From NCBI RefSeq assembly GCF_003951285.1, contig NZ_RXFQ01000010.1, positions 182,182 through 246,181 on the forward strand: a stretch of 64,000 nt of DNA, in the 5' to 3' direction. Below are positions 39,982-49,006 of this stretch, piece after piece. Under the pieces are notes generated by a model. The model was not told the DNA's origin and searched no databases. It saw nothing but the letters and a program-made list of their open reading frames with translations. The translations under genes were made by a program, and so were the position numbers. The stretch comes from Variovorax beijingensis (lineage in GTDB: Bacteria > Pseudomonadota > Gammaproteobacteria > Burkholderiales > Burkholderiaceae_C). Numbering within the stretch: position 1 is the first letter of the stretch; every line of letters begins with the position of its first letter.

Positions 39982-42255
39982 GTGCAGGCCGCTTCCATCG
40001 GCGGCGCGCCGGCCAATCCGGCGTCGGTGGCCGCCGCCCGGCGGGCGCAGCGTTGGATCCGGGCCTGGGTGGCGCTGGGTTTCGCGGCCTACCTGCTGCT
40101 GCCCTGGTATGCGATCCAGGATGCCACCTGGTACGAAGCCGTTCCGCAGGTTTTCGGCCGGGCCGAGGGCGCCAACGGCCTGATGCAGGCGCTCACGCAG
40201 GGGCGCGGCTGGCTCTTCATCGGGCTCGCCGGCCTGGCGATGTGCGCCATTGGCGCCTGGCGGCCGGCCGGCCGCGCGCAGGGGCGCTGGCTGCTGGCGG
40301 GCGGCGCCATCGGTGCCTTCGGCCTGGCCATTGCCGGCTTCACCATCGGCGCGCGCGGCTGGAGCCTTGCGGCGCTCAACACGCAGTTCGGCGAACTCGC
40401 GATCAACCAGTTCGGCATCGGTGCGGGCGGCTTCGTGGCGCTCACGGCGCTCACGATGCTGGCGGCCTTCGGCATTGCGCGGCTCGGGCTTTTCAAGGGC
40501 GACCTGTTCGTGGCGGCCGCGGTCATCGGCTGCGGGGTGCTGATGGCGCTGTTCATCGCCTATCCGGTGAGCAAGGCGCTCGCGGGTGCCTTCCTCGACG
40601 AAGACGGCCGCTGGTCGATCACGGCCTTTGCCGCGCGCGTGTTCGCCGAACGCATCTGGGGCGTGGGCTGCCTGGCGGGCGGCGTGCGCTGCGGCGTGGC
40701 GTGGAACACGCTCGTGCTGGCGCTGCTGACGGCCGCCGGCACCACCTTCCTCGGCACCCTGATGGCGCTGATGGCCGAGCGCGGCAGCAAGCGCGGCCAG
40801 GGCGCGCTGCGGGTGCTGGCGCTGCTGCCGATCATCACGCCGCCTTTCGTGGTGGGATTGGGGCTGATCCTCCTGTTCGGCCGCGCGGGCATCGTCAACC
40901 AGCTGCTCGAGAGCGCGTTCGGCATCGAGCCGACGCGCTGGTTCTACGGTATGCCGGGCGTGCTGGTGGCGCAGCTGTTCGCCTTCACGCCCATCGCCTT
41001 CATGATCATGCGCGGGGTGGTGCAGGGCATTGCGCCCAGCCTGGAAGAGGCGGCGCAGATGCTGCGCGCCGACCGCCGCCGCACCTTCTTCACCATCACG
41101 CTGCCGCTTTTGAAGCCCGGGCTGGCGAATGCCTTCCTGGTCGGCTTCATCGAGAGCATCGCGGACTTCGGCAACCCGGTGGTGGTGGGCGGGCAGTTCT
41201 CGGTGCTGTCGACCGACATCTTCTTTGCCATCGTCGGCGCGCAGTACGACCAGGGCCGCGCGGCTTCTCTGGCGTGGGTGCTCACGGTCTTTGCGCTTGG
41301 CGTGTTCGCATTGCAGCGCGGCGTGCTCGGCCGGCAGAACTACACCACCGTGAGCGGCAAGGGCGATGCGGGCATCGCGATGGCGCTGCCGGGCGGCGTG
41401 CGGCGCACCATCCAGTGCATCGCGCTGCCCTGGATCGCGTTCACCGCGGTGGTCTACCTGTTCGCCTTCGCGGGCGGCTTCGTGCAGACCTGGGGCCGCG
41501 ACTACAGCTTCACGCTCGATCACTTCAGGAATGCGTTCGCGCTCGAATGGGGCCAGTTCGGCCTGGTGTGGGCCGGCACTGCGTGGAATTCGCTGCTCAC
41601 CACGCTCAAGCTCGCGGGCATCTCGGCGCCCATCACCGCGGCGCTTGGCCTGCTGATTGCGTGGCTGCTCGCGCGCAACGAGTTCAAGGGGCAGGGCGTC
41701 TTCGAGTTCGGCGCGCTGCTGGCCTTTGCCATTCCGGGCACGGTGCTCGGCGTGAGCTACATCCTGGCCTTCAACGTGCCGCCGTTCGAGCTCACGGGCA
41801 CGGGGCTCATCATCGTGCTGTGCTTCATGTTCCGGAACCTGCCGGTGGGCGTGCGGGCCGGCACGGCGGCCTTCAAGCAGCTGGACCGCTCGCTGGACGA
41901 AGCCTCGCTGATGCTGCGCGCCTCCACCGCCCAGACGCTCTTCAAGGTGGTGCTGCCGCTGCTGAAACCCGCGCTGGTGGCTGCGCTGGTCTACAGTTTC
42001 GTGCGCGCCATGACGACGGTGAGCGCGGTGATCTTCCTGGTCACGGCCGAGAACGAACTGGCCACCACCTACATCATCGGCCGCGTGGGCAACGGCGACT
42101 ACGGCATTGCGCTCGCTTACTGCACGGTGCTGATGGTGCTGATGTCGCTGGCCATTGCGCTGGTGCAGTTCATGGTGGGGGAGCGCAAGCTGGGGCGGCG
42201 CGGGGCTGTGCCTCCGCATGAGGGACATCACAAAATGGAAAGCCTGGCAGCATGA
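39982..42255 (+). CDS. AfuB/FbpB-like ABC permease with two fused permease domains
   Basis: 757 residues with about 16 hydrophobic segments. The N-terminal 220 residues hold extra membrane segments, then two BPD_transp_1 domains, each with an EAA loop (GIAPSLEEAAQMLRADRRRTFFTITLPLLKPGL and QLDRSLDEASLMLRASTAQTLFKVVLPLLKPAL). One chain therefore supplies the whole channel, as in FbpB/AfuB. Start is GTG 39982 directly after the TAA of the binding-protein gene; the stop overlaps the ATPase start. The long N-terminal extension is characteristic of the Afu-like subgroup as far as I know. Confidence 0.92.
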   Translation: MQAASIGGAPANPASVAAARRAQRWIRAWVALGFAAYLLLPWYAIQDATWYEAVPQVFGRAEGANGLMQALTQGRGWLFIGLAGLAMCAIGAWRPAGRAQGRWLLAGGAIGAFGLAIAGFTIGARGWSLAALNTQFGELAINQFGIGAGGFVALTALTMLAAFGIARLGLFKGDLFVAAAVIGCGVLMALFIAYPVSKALAGAFLDEDGRWSITAFAARVFAERIWGVGCLAGGVRCGVAWNTLVLALLTAAGTTFLGTLMALMAERGSKRGQGALRVLALLPIITPPFVVGLGLILLFGRAGIVNQLLESAFGIEPTRWFYGMPGVLVAQLFAFTPIAFMIMRGVVQGIAPSLEEAAQMLRADRRRTFFTITLPLLKPGLANAFLVGFIESIADFGNPVVVGGQFSVLSTDIFFAIVGAQYDQGRAASLAWVLTVFALGVFALQRGVLGRQNYTTVSGKGDAGIAMALPGGVRRTIQCIALPWIAFTAVVYLFAFAGGFVQTWGRDYSFTLDHFRNAFALEWGQFGLVWAGTAWNSLLTTLKLAGISAPITAALGLLIAWLLARNEFKGQGVFEFGALLAFAIPGTVLGVSYILAFNVPPFELTGTGLIIVLCFMFRNLPVGVRAGTAAFKQLDRSLDEASLMLRASTAQTLFKVVLPLLKPALVAALVYSFVRAMTTVSAVIFLVTAENELATTYIIGRVGNGDYGIALAYCTVLMVLMSLAIALVQFMVGERKLGRRGAVPPHEGHHKMESLAA

Positions 42256-43304
42256 ACGGTATCGAATTCCGCAACGTCACCAAGCGCTACGGCAGCGACA
42301 AGAACGGCCCGATGGCCGTCAAGGGCATCAGCTTCGAGGTGCCGGCCGGCACGCTCACCACCATCCTCGGGCCTTCGGGCTGCGGCAAGACGACCACGCT
42401 GCGCATGATCGCGGGGCTCGAATCGGCCACCTCCGGCTCCATCTTCATGGGCGGGCGCGACGTGACCACGCTGGGCCCGGCCGAGCGCAACGTGAGCATG
42501 ATGTTCCAGAGCTACGCGCTGTTCCCGCACATGAACGTGATCGAGAACGTGGGCTACGGCCTGCGCATGAGCGGCGTGAAGAAGGACGAGGCCGCCTCAC
42601 GGGCGCGCGGCGCGCTCAAGGGCGTGGGGCTGGTCGGCTTCGACGAGCGGCTGCCCAGCGAACTCTCGGGCGGCCAGCAGCAGCGCGTGGCACTGGCGCG
42701 CGCGCTGGTGCTGGAGCCGGCGGTGCTGCTGTTCGACGAACCGCTGTCCAACCTCGACGCCCGGCTGCGGCGCGAAATGCGCGAGGAGATCCGCGCGCTG
42801 CAGCAGCGGCTGAAGCTCACGGTGGCCTATGTCACGCACGACCAGAGCGAGGCCCTGGCCGTGAGCGACCAGATCATCGTGATGGACCATGGCGTGATCG
42901 CCCAGCGCGGCACGCCCGAGCAGCTCTACGCCCGGCCCGAGAGCGAGTTCGTCGCCGGCTTCATGGGCGAGGCGATGGTGTTCCCGGCGGTGGCGCAGGC
43001 CGACGGCAGCGTCGCGCTCGGCCCGCTGCGGCTGCAGCCGCGTCATGCGGTGGCGCCCGGCGCGGTGAAGGTGGCGGTGCGGCCCGAGGCCTGGGAAATT
43101 GGGGCGGGCGGCGCTAGCGAGGGCCTGCCTGCCACGCTGCGCAAGGCGGCCTACCTCGGCAGCTTCTACGAGTACGGCTTCGACACGCCGCTGGGGCCGG
43201 TGTTCGTGGTGTCGACCGACCTTTCGAGCCCCCTGGCCGCGGGCGCCGAGGCCACGCTGTCGCTGGCGGCGCACGGCGTGAGCGTGGTGCCGGGCGGCGC
43301 GTGA
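42252..43304 (+). CDS. AfuC/FbpC-like ABC transporter ATPase
   Basis: 350 residues. Walker A GPSGCGKTTT at 40-49, Q-loop MMFQSYALFPHMNV, signature LSGGQQQRVALARAL, Walker B VLLFDEPLSNLDARL and switch His in AYVTHDQSEALAVSD. The C-terminal 110 residues form a TOBE domain (VKVAVRPEAWEI). ATG overlaps the permease stop by four bases. Completes an importer with the two preceding genes. The HAD phosphatase gene starts 12 bases after it and is probably co-transcribed. Confidence 0.93.
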   Translation: MNGIEFRNVTKRYGSDKNGPMAVKGISFEVPAGTLTTILGPSGCGKTTTLRMIAGLESATSGSIFMGGRDVTTLGPAERNVSMMFQSYALFPHMNVIENVGYGLRMSGVKKDEAASRARGALKGVGLVGFDERLPSELSGGQQQRVALARALVLEPAVLLFDEPLSNLDARLRREMREEIRALQQRLKLTVAYVTHDQSEALAVSDQIIVMDHGVIAQRGTPEQLYARPESEFVAGFMGEAMVFPAVAQADGSVALGPLRLQPRHAVAPGAVKVAVRPEAWEIGAGGASEGLPATLRKAAYLGSFYEYGFDTPLGPVFVVSTDLSSPLAAGAEATLSLAAHGVSVVPGGA

Positions 43305-43316
43305 AACAATGGCGCC

Positions 43317-43976
43317 ATGAACGTGGTTTTCGATCTTGGCGCCGTGCTGCTGGCATGGGAGCCCACCCGGCTGGTGCAGACCCATCTTCCCGAGCATGCC
43401 CCCACGGAAGCCGCCGCGGCGGCGCTGGGCCGTGCGCTCTTCCACCATGACGACTGGATGAGCTTCGACTGCGGCACGCGCTCGCTGGACGAGGCCATTG
43501 CGCGCATGGCCCAACGGTTGTCGCTGCCGGCGGCCCGGCTCGACGCCATGCTCGGCACGCTCGGAGAACGCCTCGAGCCCATTGCCGTCACCGTGGAACT
43601 GCTCGAGCGGCTTTTTGCCCGGCGCGAGGCCGGCGAGGCGCTGCGCCTGTACTACCTCTCGAACATGCCGGCGCCCTACGCACGCGCGCTCGAGCGCCGG
43701 CACGGCTTCATGCGGCGCTTCGACGGCGGCGTGTTTTCAGGCGACGTGAAGTTCATCAAGCCGGAGCGCGAAATCTACGAGCTGCTGGCGGTGCGCCATG
43801 CGCTCGACCCCGCGCAGACGGTGTTCATCGACGATTCGGCCGCCAATGTAGAGGCCGCGCGCGCCTTCGGCTGGCAGGCCATCCATTGCACCCACCCCGC
43901 AGCGCTGGCGGCGCAACTGGCGCGCCATCTGCCGGCCTTTCCTGCTGTCCCGGCGACCCCGGCTATCGGCCGGTGA
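43317..43976 (+). CDS. HAD-family phosphatase (YihX-like)
   Basis: 219 residues. HAD motif I FDLGAVLLAW (Asp6 nucleophile, with Gly in place of the second Asp, as in YihX), motif II YYLSNMPAPYA (Ser115), Lys148 in KFIKPEREIYELL and motif IV FIDDSAANVEAARAFGW (Asp172/Asp173). E. coli YihX releases glucose from alpha-glucose-1-phosphate. Here the gene follows the AfuABC-like importer by 12 bases, which fits sugar-phosphate metabolism. The C-terminus overlaps the convergent lipocalin gene by 14 bases. Confidence 0.88.
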   Translation: MNVVFDLGAVLLAWEPTRLVQTHLPEHAPTEAAAAALGRALFHHDDWMSFDCGTRSLDEAIARMAQRLSLPAARLDAMLGTLGERLEPIAVTVELLERLFARREAGEALRLYYLSNMPAPYARALERRHGFMRRFDGGVFSGDVKFIKPEREIYELLAVRHALDPAQTVFIDDSAANVEAARAFGWQAIHCTHPAALAAQLARHLPAFPAVPATPAIGR

Positions 43977-44640
43977 GCACCACCTTGGACGTGTCGAAGC
44001 CCAGGCTGGCGGCGTAGTCCAGCTCGGCCTGCAGCGCGTCGTCCTCCAGGCGCGGCGCGCGCGAAAGAACCCAGAGGTATTCGCGGTCGGGCGTGCCGAC
44101 CAGCGCCACCTGGTAGTCGCGGTCGAGCTTCAGGATCCAGTAGTCGCCCCAGACCATCGGCAGCCAGCTCAGCCAGGAGGGTGCAAAGCGCACTTCGAGC
44201 CGGCCCGCCCCGGGCTGGCCTGGCACCGGCACCACGCGGGCCGTTCCCACCGCCTCGTCGAAATTGCCATCGGGCCGCACGCAGCGGTTGAGCACCTGCA
44301 CGGTGCCATCGGCCTGGAGCGTGTATTCGGCGCTCACGGGGCCGGCGCACTGCTTCTGGAAGCGGTTGGGCAGCCGGGCCTGCTCGTGCCAGATGCCGGC
44401 GTAGCGCTGCAGATCGACCGGCGCCACCACCTGCAGCGGCGCGCGCATGAGCGGTGCGCCGTCGGCCGGCCCGGGCAGCTGCGCTCGCGCCGTGCGCCCC
44501 GCGCCCATGGCGACCCAGGTGGCGACGCCGCCCACCACGAAGGCCGCCGCCAGGGTGCCGATGGAACGGCTGGTGCGGCGGTCGTCGAATGGCGCGCGGC
44601 TGGCGGCGGCAGGCGCGGCGGAGCGATGGCGAAAGGGCAT
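43963..44640 (-). CDS. Lipocalin family protein (Blc-like), membrane anchored
   Basis: 225 residues. A basic N-terminus and one hydrophobic segment (about 27-47) suggest a signal anchor; there is no lipobox. The lipocalin fold begins VDLQRYAGIWHEQARLPNRFQKQC with the GxW motif at 82-84 and continues with SAEYTLQADGTVQVLNRC, GRLEVRFAPSWLSWLPMVWGDYWILKLDRDYQVALVGTPDREYLWVLSR, the bacterial Blc blocks. Binds lipids or fatty acids at the envelope. ATG 44640 has AGGAGT upstream, so the longer open frame is not used. The 250 bases between it and tal show no other gene. Confidence 0.9.
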   Translation of the reverse strand: MPFRHRSAAPAAASRAPFDDRRTSRSIGTLAAAFVVGGVATWVAMGAGRTARAQLPGPADGAPLMRAPLQVVAPVDLQRYAGIWHEQARLPNRFQKQCAGPVSAEYTLQADGTVQVLNRCVRPDGNFDEAVGTARVVPVPGQPGAGRLEVRFAPSWLSWLPMVWGDYWILKLDRDYQVALVGTPDREYLWVLSRAPRLEDDALQAELDYAASLGFDTSKVVLTGR

Positions 44641-44890
44641 GGGCGTGGCACTCCTGTGGTCGAAAGCATCAATCGGAAACAGCCAGCCTAGTCCCCGACC
44701 GGGGCGGCACGCCGTCAGCGGCGGACCACAGCCGCTGTAGGGCAGCGCGGCCGGCCGGCCACTTACAACCCTGTCGGCGGCAGGCTGATGGAGGGCGGTG
44801 AAAACCCGTGCTACGGTGCGCATGAAAACATCGGCCCCGGCGCAACAGCGTGCAGGACTTGTCATCACCCGCACTGGATAATCTTTCTCC

Positions 44891-45847
44891 ATGAATCAAC
44901 TCGATGCTCTCCGCCAATGGACCACCGTGGTCGCCGACACCGGCGACTTCAAGCAACTTGCCATTTCCAGGCCGCAGGACGCGACCACCAATCCGTCGCT
45001 CATCCTGAAGGCGGTGCAGAAGCCCGAGTACCGGCCGCTGCTCGACGAAGCCGTCGGCAAGCACGCGGGCAAGCCGCTCGACGAGGTCATCGACCGGCTG
45101 CTGGTGCGCTTCGGCACTGAAATCCTCTCGATCATTCCGGGCCGCGTGTCGACCGAAGTCGATGCGCGCCTTTCGTTCGACACGGCCGCCACCATTGCGC
45201 GCGGCGAGCGCATCGTGGCGCTCTACAGGGCCGAGGGCATCGACACCGAGAAGCGCCTGCTGATCAAGGTGGCCTCCACCTGGGAGGGCATCGAGGCCGC
45301 CCGCGCCCTGGAGCGAAAGGGCATCCGCACCAACCTCACGCTGCTGTTCTCGTTCGCACAGGCCGTGGCCTGCGGCGCGGCCGGCGTGCAGCTCATCTCG
45401 CCCTTCGTGGGCCGCATCTACGACTGGTACAAGAAATCGGCCGGCGCCCAATGGAACGAGGCCGCCAATGCGGGCGCGAACGATCCGGGCGTCAAGTCGG
45501 TGCGCCAGATCTTCGAGTACTACAAGCAGCACGCCATCAAGACCGAGGTGATGGGGGCGAGCTTCCGCAATGTGGGACAGATCCGGGCCCTGGCCGGCTG
45601 CGACCTGCTGACCATCAGCCCCGAGCTGCTGGCCGAGCTGGCCGCGAGCGACGAACCGCTCGCGCATGCGCTCGATGCCTCCGCCGCGCCCACGGCCGAC
45701 ATGCAGAAGCTGAGCTACGACGAGGCCGGCTTCCGCTTTGCGCTCAACGAAGACGCCATGGCCACCGAGAAGCTCGCCGAGGGCATCCGCGCCTTCGCGG
45801 CCGACGCCGTCAAGCTCGAGAAACTCATGCAGGAAAGCGGCAAGTAA
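44891..45847 (+). CDS. tal: Transaldolase
   Basis: 318 residues, normal for TalB type. Swaps a dihydroxyacetone unit between sedoheptulose-7-phosphate and glyceraldehyde-3-phosphate in the non-oxidative pentose phosphate pathway. Motifs: VVADTGDFK, PQDATTNPSLIL, GRVSTEVDARLSFDT, LIKVASTWEGIEAA (Schiff-base Lys), FSFAQAVACGAAGVQLISPFVGRIYDWY and MGASFRNVGQI. Stop lies two bases before the pgi start, so tal-pgi is an operon. Confidence 0.97.
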   Translation: MNQLDALRQWTTVVADTGDFKQLAISRPQDATTNPSLILKAVQKPEYRPLLDEAVGKHAGKPLDEVIDRLLVRFGTEILSIIPGRVSTEVDARLSFDTAATIARGERIVALYRAEGIDTEKRLLIKVASTWEGIEAARALERKGIRTNLTLLFSFAQAVACGAAGVQLISPFVGRIYDWYKKSAGAQWNEAANAGANDPGVKSVRQIFEYYKQHAIKTEVMGASFRNVGQIRALAGCDLLTISPELLAELAASDEPLAHALDASAAPTADMQKLSYDEAGFRFALNEDAMATEKLAEGIRAFAADAVKLEKLMQESGK

Positions 45848-45849
45848 GC

Positions 45850-47415
45850 ATGGCCATGACCCTTCGCTGCGACCGCGCGCCCGCCTGGGCGCAACTGCAG
45901 GCCGCCTTCGAGACCGCAGGCCGCCAGTTCGACGTGCGCCACGCCTTCGTCGACGACGCGGGCCGCTTCGAGCGCTTCAGCCAGGAGGCGCCGCATGTGT
46001 TCGCCGACCTGTCGAAGAACCTGATCGATGCGCGCACGGAAGAACTGCTGCTCGCGCTGGCCCGCGAGTGCGGGCTCGAGGCGCACCGCGATGCGATGTT
46101 CGCGGGCGAGCACATCAACAACACCGAAGACCGCGCCGTGCTGCACACGCTGCTGCGCGCCCCCGCGGATGCGGCGGTGGGCAAGAAGGTGGCGGGCGAA
46201 CTGCGCGACGTGCACGCCACGCTCGACGCGATGCTGGCCTATGCCGAGAAGGTGCGCGCCGACCACACGATCACCGACGTGGTCAACATCGGCATCGGCG
46301 GCTCCGACCTCGGGCCGCAGATGGCCGTGCTCGCGCTGGCCGAGTTTGCCGCGCCGGGCAAGCGCTTTCACTTCGTCTCCAACGTCGACGGCCACGAGCT
46401 GGCGGGCGTGCTGCGCGACCTGGCGCCCGAGCACACGCTGTTCCTCATAGCCTCCAAGACCTTCACCACGGCCGAGACCATGGCCAACGCGCTCTCGGCC
46501 AGGCGCTGGTACGAGCAGTCGGGCGGCACCGACATTGCGGGCCACTTCGCCGCGCTCACCACCAATGTCGAGGCCGCCAGGCAATTCGGCATCGACACCA
46601 CCTTCGGTTTCTGGGACTGGGTGGGCGGGCGCTATTCGCTGTGGTCGGCCATCGGATTGCCGATTGCGCTGGCCATCGGCGCCGAGGGTTTTCGCCGGCT
46701 GCTGGCGGGCGCGCACGCGATGGACGAGCACTTCCGCACCGCGCCGCTCGAGCAGAACCTGCCGGTGCGGCTGGGCCTGCTCGACGTCTGGTACCGCAAC
46801 TTCCACAAGTTCACGAGCCGCGGCATCGCGCCCTACCACAGCGCCCTGAAGCGCCTGCCGGCCTATCTGCAGCAGCTCGAGATGGAGAGCAACGGCAAGC
46901 AGGTCGATGCGAGCGGCGCGCCGCTGCCCGCCGGCCTGGGCACCTCGCCCGTGCTCTGGGGCGAGCCCGGCACCAACGGCCAGCATGCCTACTTCCAGAT
47001 GCTGCACCAGGGCACCGACGTGATCCCGCTCGAATTCGTGGCGGTGCGCGATGCGGCGCACGACCTCGACGGCCACCACCCCAAGCTGCTGGCCAATGCG
47101 CTCGCGCAGGCGCAGGCGCTGATGGTCGGCAAGCTCGATGCCGGCGGCCACAAGAACTTCCCGGGCAACCGGCCGAGCACCTTCTTCGTGTTCGAGAAGC
47201 TCACGCCCGAATCGCTGGGCGCCTTTCTTGCGCTGTACGAGCACCGCGTGTTCACCAGCGGCGCGCTGTGGGGCATCAACAGCTTCGACCAGTGGGGCGT
47301 GGAGCTCGGCAAGGTGCTCGCGAAGGACATCGAGCCGCGCCTTGCCTCGGGCGACATCATGGGGCTCGACGCCTCGACGGCGGGCCTCCTGAAACGCCTG
47401 GGCACGCAGGCCTGA
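45850..47415 (+). CDS. pgi: Glucose-6-phosphate isomerase
   Basis: 521 residues. Interconverts glucose-6-phosphate and fructose-6-phosphate. FAGEHINNTEDRAVLHTLLR, IGIGGSDLGPQMAVLAL, SKTFTTAETMANA, FWDWVGGRYSLWSAIGLPIAL, the catalytic-Glu region MESNGKQVD and WGEPGTNGQHAYFQMLHQG (catalytic His) are all present, and Lys occurs in INSFDQWGVELGKVL. ATG 45850 follows tal by two bases. A GGCCGG-N5-CCGGCC hairpin at 47426-47442 follows the stop without a T-run. Confidence 0.97.
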   Translation: MAMTLRCDRAPAWAQLQAAFETAGRQFDVRHAFVDDAGRFERFSQEAPHVFADLSKNLIDARTEELLLALARECGLEAHRDAMFAGEHINNTEDRAVLHTLLRAPADAAVGKKVAGELRDVHATLDAMLAYAEKVRADHTITDVVNIGIGGSDLGPQMAVLALAEFAAPGKRFHFVSNVDGHELAGVLRDLAPEHTLFLIASKTFTTAETMANALSARRWYEQSGGTDIAGHFAALTTNVEAARQFGIDTTFGFWDWVGGRYSLWSAIGLPIALAIGAEGFRRLLAGAHAMDEHFRTAPLEQNLPVRLGLLDVWYRNFHKFTSRGIAPYHSALKRLPAYLQQLEMESNGKQVDASGAPLPAGLGTSPVLWGEPGTNGQHAYFQMLHQGTDVIPLEFVAVRDAAHDLDGHHPKLLANALAQAQALMVGKLDAGGHKNFPGNRPSTFFVFEKLTPESLGAFLALYEHRVFTSGALWGINSFDQWGVELGKVLAKDIEPRLASGDIMGLDASTAGLLKRLGTQA

Positions 47416-47563
47416 TCCGCTGAAAGGCCGGGGCAACCGGCCGAGATAGGCCGATCCATAGGCCATTTGTTTGCGAACTGATGGCCGAATTTGCCGTTGA
47501 AAGATGCGTCGATATGATCGGCCCGGGGAATTTCCCTGGGATTCAATCAAGAGGAGTCGATCA

Positions 47564-47893
47564 ATGGACTTTCAGACAGCGGTCAAGACCTGTTTCAGCA
47601 AATACGCCGATTTCCAGGGGCGCGCATCGCGTTCGGAGTACTGGTGGTTCGTGCTGGCCGAGGTCGTCGTTCTCATCGTGGCGAGCCTGATCCATGAGTA
47701 TGTGTATGTCATCGCGGCGCTGGGCTTCCTGCTGCCCGTGCTGGCCGCGGGCGCGCGCCGCCTGCACGACATCGGCAAGAGCGGCTGGCTCCAGCTGTTG
47801 ATGCTCATTCCGATCGTCAACCTGGTGCTGATCTATTTCTACGTGCAGCCCTCGCAGCCCGAAACCAACCCGCACGGCGCACCCGCCGCCTGA
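47564..47893 (+). CDS. DUF805 family small membrane protein
   Basis: 109 residues with three hydrophobic segments. YADFQGRASRSEYWWFVLAEVVVLIV and GARRLHDIGKSGWLQLLMLIPIVNLVLIYFYVQPSQPETN are the DUF805 signature blocks. Function unknown; inner membrane. GAGGAG lies before ATG 47564. An imperfect palindrome CCCGGGGAA-T-TTCCCTGGG (47522-47540) lies just upstream and may be a regulatory or mRNA leader element. Probably its own transcript. Confidence 0.9.
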   Translation: MDFQTAVKTCFSKYADFQGRASRSEYWWFVLAEVVVLIVASLIHEYVYVIAALGFLLPVLAAGARRLHDIGKSGWLQLLMLIPIVNLVLIYFYVQPSQPETNPHGAPAA

Positions 47894-47901
47894 GCTTCGC
47901 G

Positions 47902-48966
47902 TCAGGCTGCAGCTTCCGCGCTGGAAAGCGTGCGCACCGGCCCGCCGCTGGCCATGCGCACGCACAGGTCGAAGGCCTGCTGCAGCCCTTCGATCCGCGC
48001 AACGCCCTTGCCCGCAATGTCGAAGGCGCTGCCGCTGGCCGAGGTGGCCACCGGCACGGGCAGGCCGCCATGCAGGGTCACGCCCTGCTCGAAGCCCATG
48101 AGCTTCATCGCGATCTGGCCCTGGTCGTGGTACATCGACACCACCGCATCCACGTCGCCGCGGCGCGCGCCGATGAACACCGTGTCGGGCGAGAACGGGC
48201 CGCGCGCATCGTAGCCCTCGGCGCGCAGCCGCTCGATGGCCGGCGCGATGATCTCGATTTCTTCCATGCCGATCGAGCCGCCGTCGCCCGCATGCGGGTT
48301 GAGCCCCGTCACCGCGATGCGCGGCTGTGCCACGCCGGCGCGGTGCAGCGCCGATGCAATGATCTTCACCGCATCGCTCACACCCTCCACCGTGATGTGG
48401 CTCGCCACGTCCTTGAGCGGGATGTGCGAGGTCACGCGCGAGGTCCACAGCGAACCCGTGAGGTTGAACTCGCAGACGAAGCCCGCGACGGAAAAGCGCT
48501 CCTGCATGTAGCGCAGCTCGTCCTCGTGCACGAGGCCGCCCAGGCGCAGCGAATGCTTGTTGAGCGGCGCGAAGACAATGCCCTCGGCCTGGCCGCGCCG
48601 CACGGCCGCGGTGGCCAGTTCCAGCGCCTCGAAGGACGCGCGGCCCGAGGCCGCGTTCGACTCGCCGAGCACCGGCTCCCGGCCCTGCATCCAGTCGCGC
48701 GGCAGCAGGGTGGGGCGGCCGTCCTCGAAGCGCAGGTCGTCGAAACCCTCGACCCGCAGCGGGTCCAGCTTCATGCCCGCCGCGCGCTCGCCCGCGGCCA
48801 GCACCACCGGGTCGGCGATCAGCAGCACGCGTGCGGCGTCCAGGTTGCGCTGGCGCGCGAGCAGCTTCACGGCCATCTCGGGGCCGATGCCGCCGGGGTC
48901 GCCGAGCAGCACGGCGATGCGGGGCCTGGCGGAGATCAGGTTCGGGGTCTTCGATGGGATGGGCAT
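47902..48966 (-). CDS. pdxA: PdxA-family 4-hydroxythreonine-4-phosphate dehydrogenase
   Basis: 354 residues. N-terminal RIAVLLGDPGGIGPEMAVKLLA, substrate-binding NKHSLRLGGLVHEDELRY, metal ligands His181 (SHIPL), His225 (NPHAGDGGSIGMEE) and His280 (MYHDQGQIAMK). PdxA oxidises 4-phosphohydroxy-L-threonine in vitamin B6 synthesis; the PdxA2 branch oxidises D-threonate/D-erythronate 4-phosphates in sugar-acid catabolism. The neighbour is a Bug-type solute receptor and a LysR regulator, not a B6 gene or ksgA, so a catabolic role is a real alternative. The gene starts 40 bases after the receptor stop. Confidence 0.88.
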   Translation of the reverse strand: MPIPSKTPNLISARPRIAVLLGDPGGIGPEMAVKLLARQRNLDAARVLLIADPVVLAAGERAAGMKLDPLRVEGFDDLRFEDGRPTLLPRDWMQGREPVLGESNAASGRASFEALELATAAVRRGQAEGIVFAPLNKHSLRLGGLVHEDELRYMQERFSVAGFVCEFNLTGSLWTSRVTSHIPLKDVASHITVEGVSDAVKIIASALHRAGVAQPRIAVTGLNPHAGDGGSIGMEEIEIIAPAIERLRAEGYDARGPFSPDTVFIGARRGDVDAVVSMYHDQGQIAMKLMGFEQGVTLHGGLPVPVATSASGSAFDIAGKGVARIEGLQQAFDLCVRMASGGPVRTLSSAEAAA

Positions 48967-49006
48967 GAAGTCGGGGATGAAGTGGAGGAATGGAAGGGAG
49001 AAGGCC

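Noticed and set aside
38914..42231. 1105-codon open frame on the minus strand opposite the AfuA/AfuB-like genes
   Set aside because: Shadow of high-GC coding sequence; its translation is His/Arg/Ala/Gln-rich without domains, while the plus strand encodes clear transporter proteins.
38968..43304. Plain iron(III) ABC transporter
   Set aside because: No Tyr-Tyr iron ligand pair in the receptor and no Fur-box-like sequence upstream; sugar-phosphate genes surround it. Not excluded, but the less likely reading.
44641..44890. Small gene or RNA between lipocalin and tal
   Set aside because: No ORF with a ribosome site and no stable hairpin with a T-run; a GATAAT near 44880 lacks a properly spaced -35.
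47446..47464. Direct repeat ATAGGCC (two copies, 12 bp apart) after pgi
   Set aside because: Short and without context; likely chance.
45715..47550. 611-codon minus-strand frame opposite pgi
   Set aside because: Antisense shadow with low-complexity translation; pgi is complete on the plus strand.
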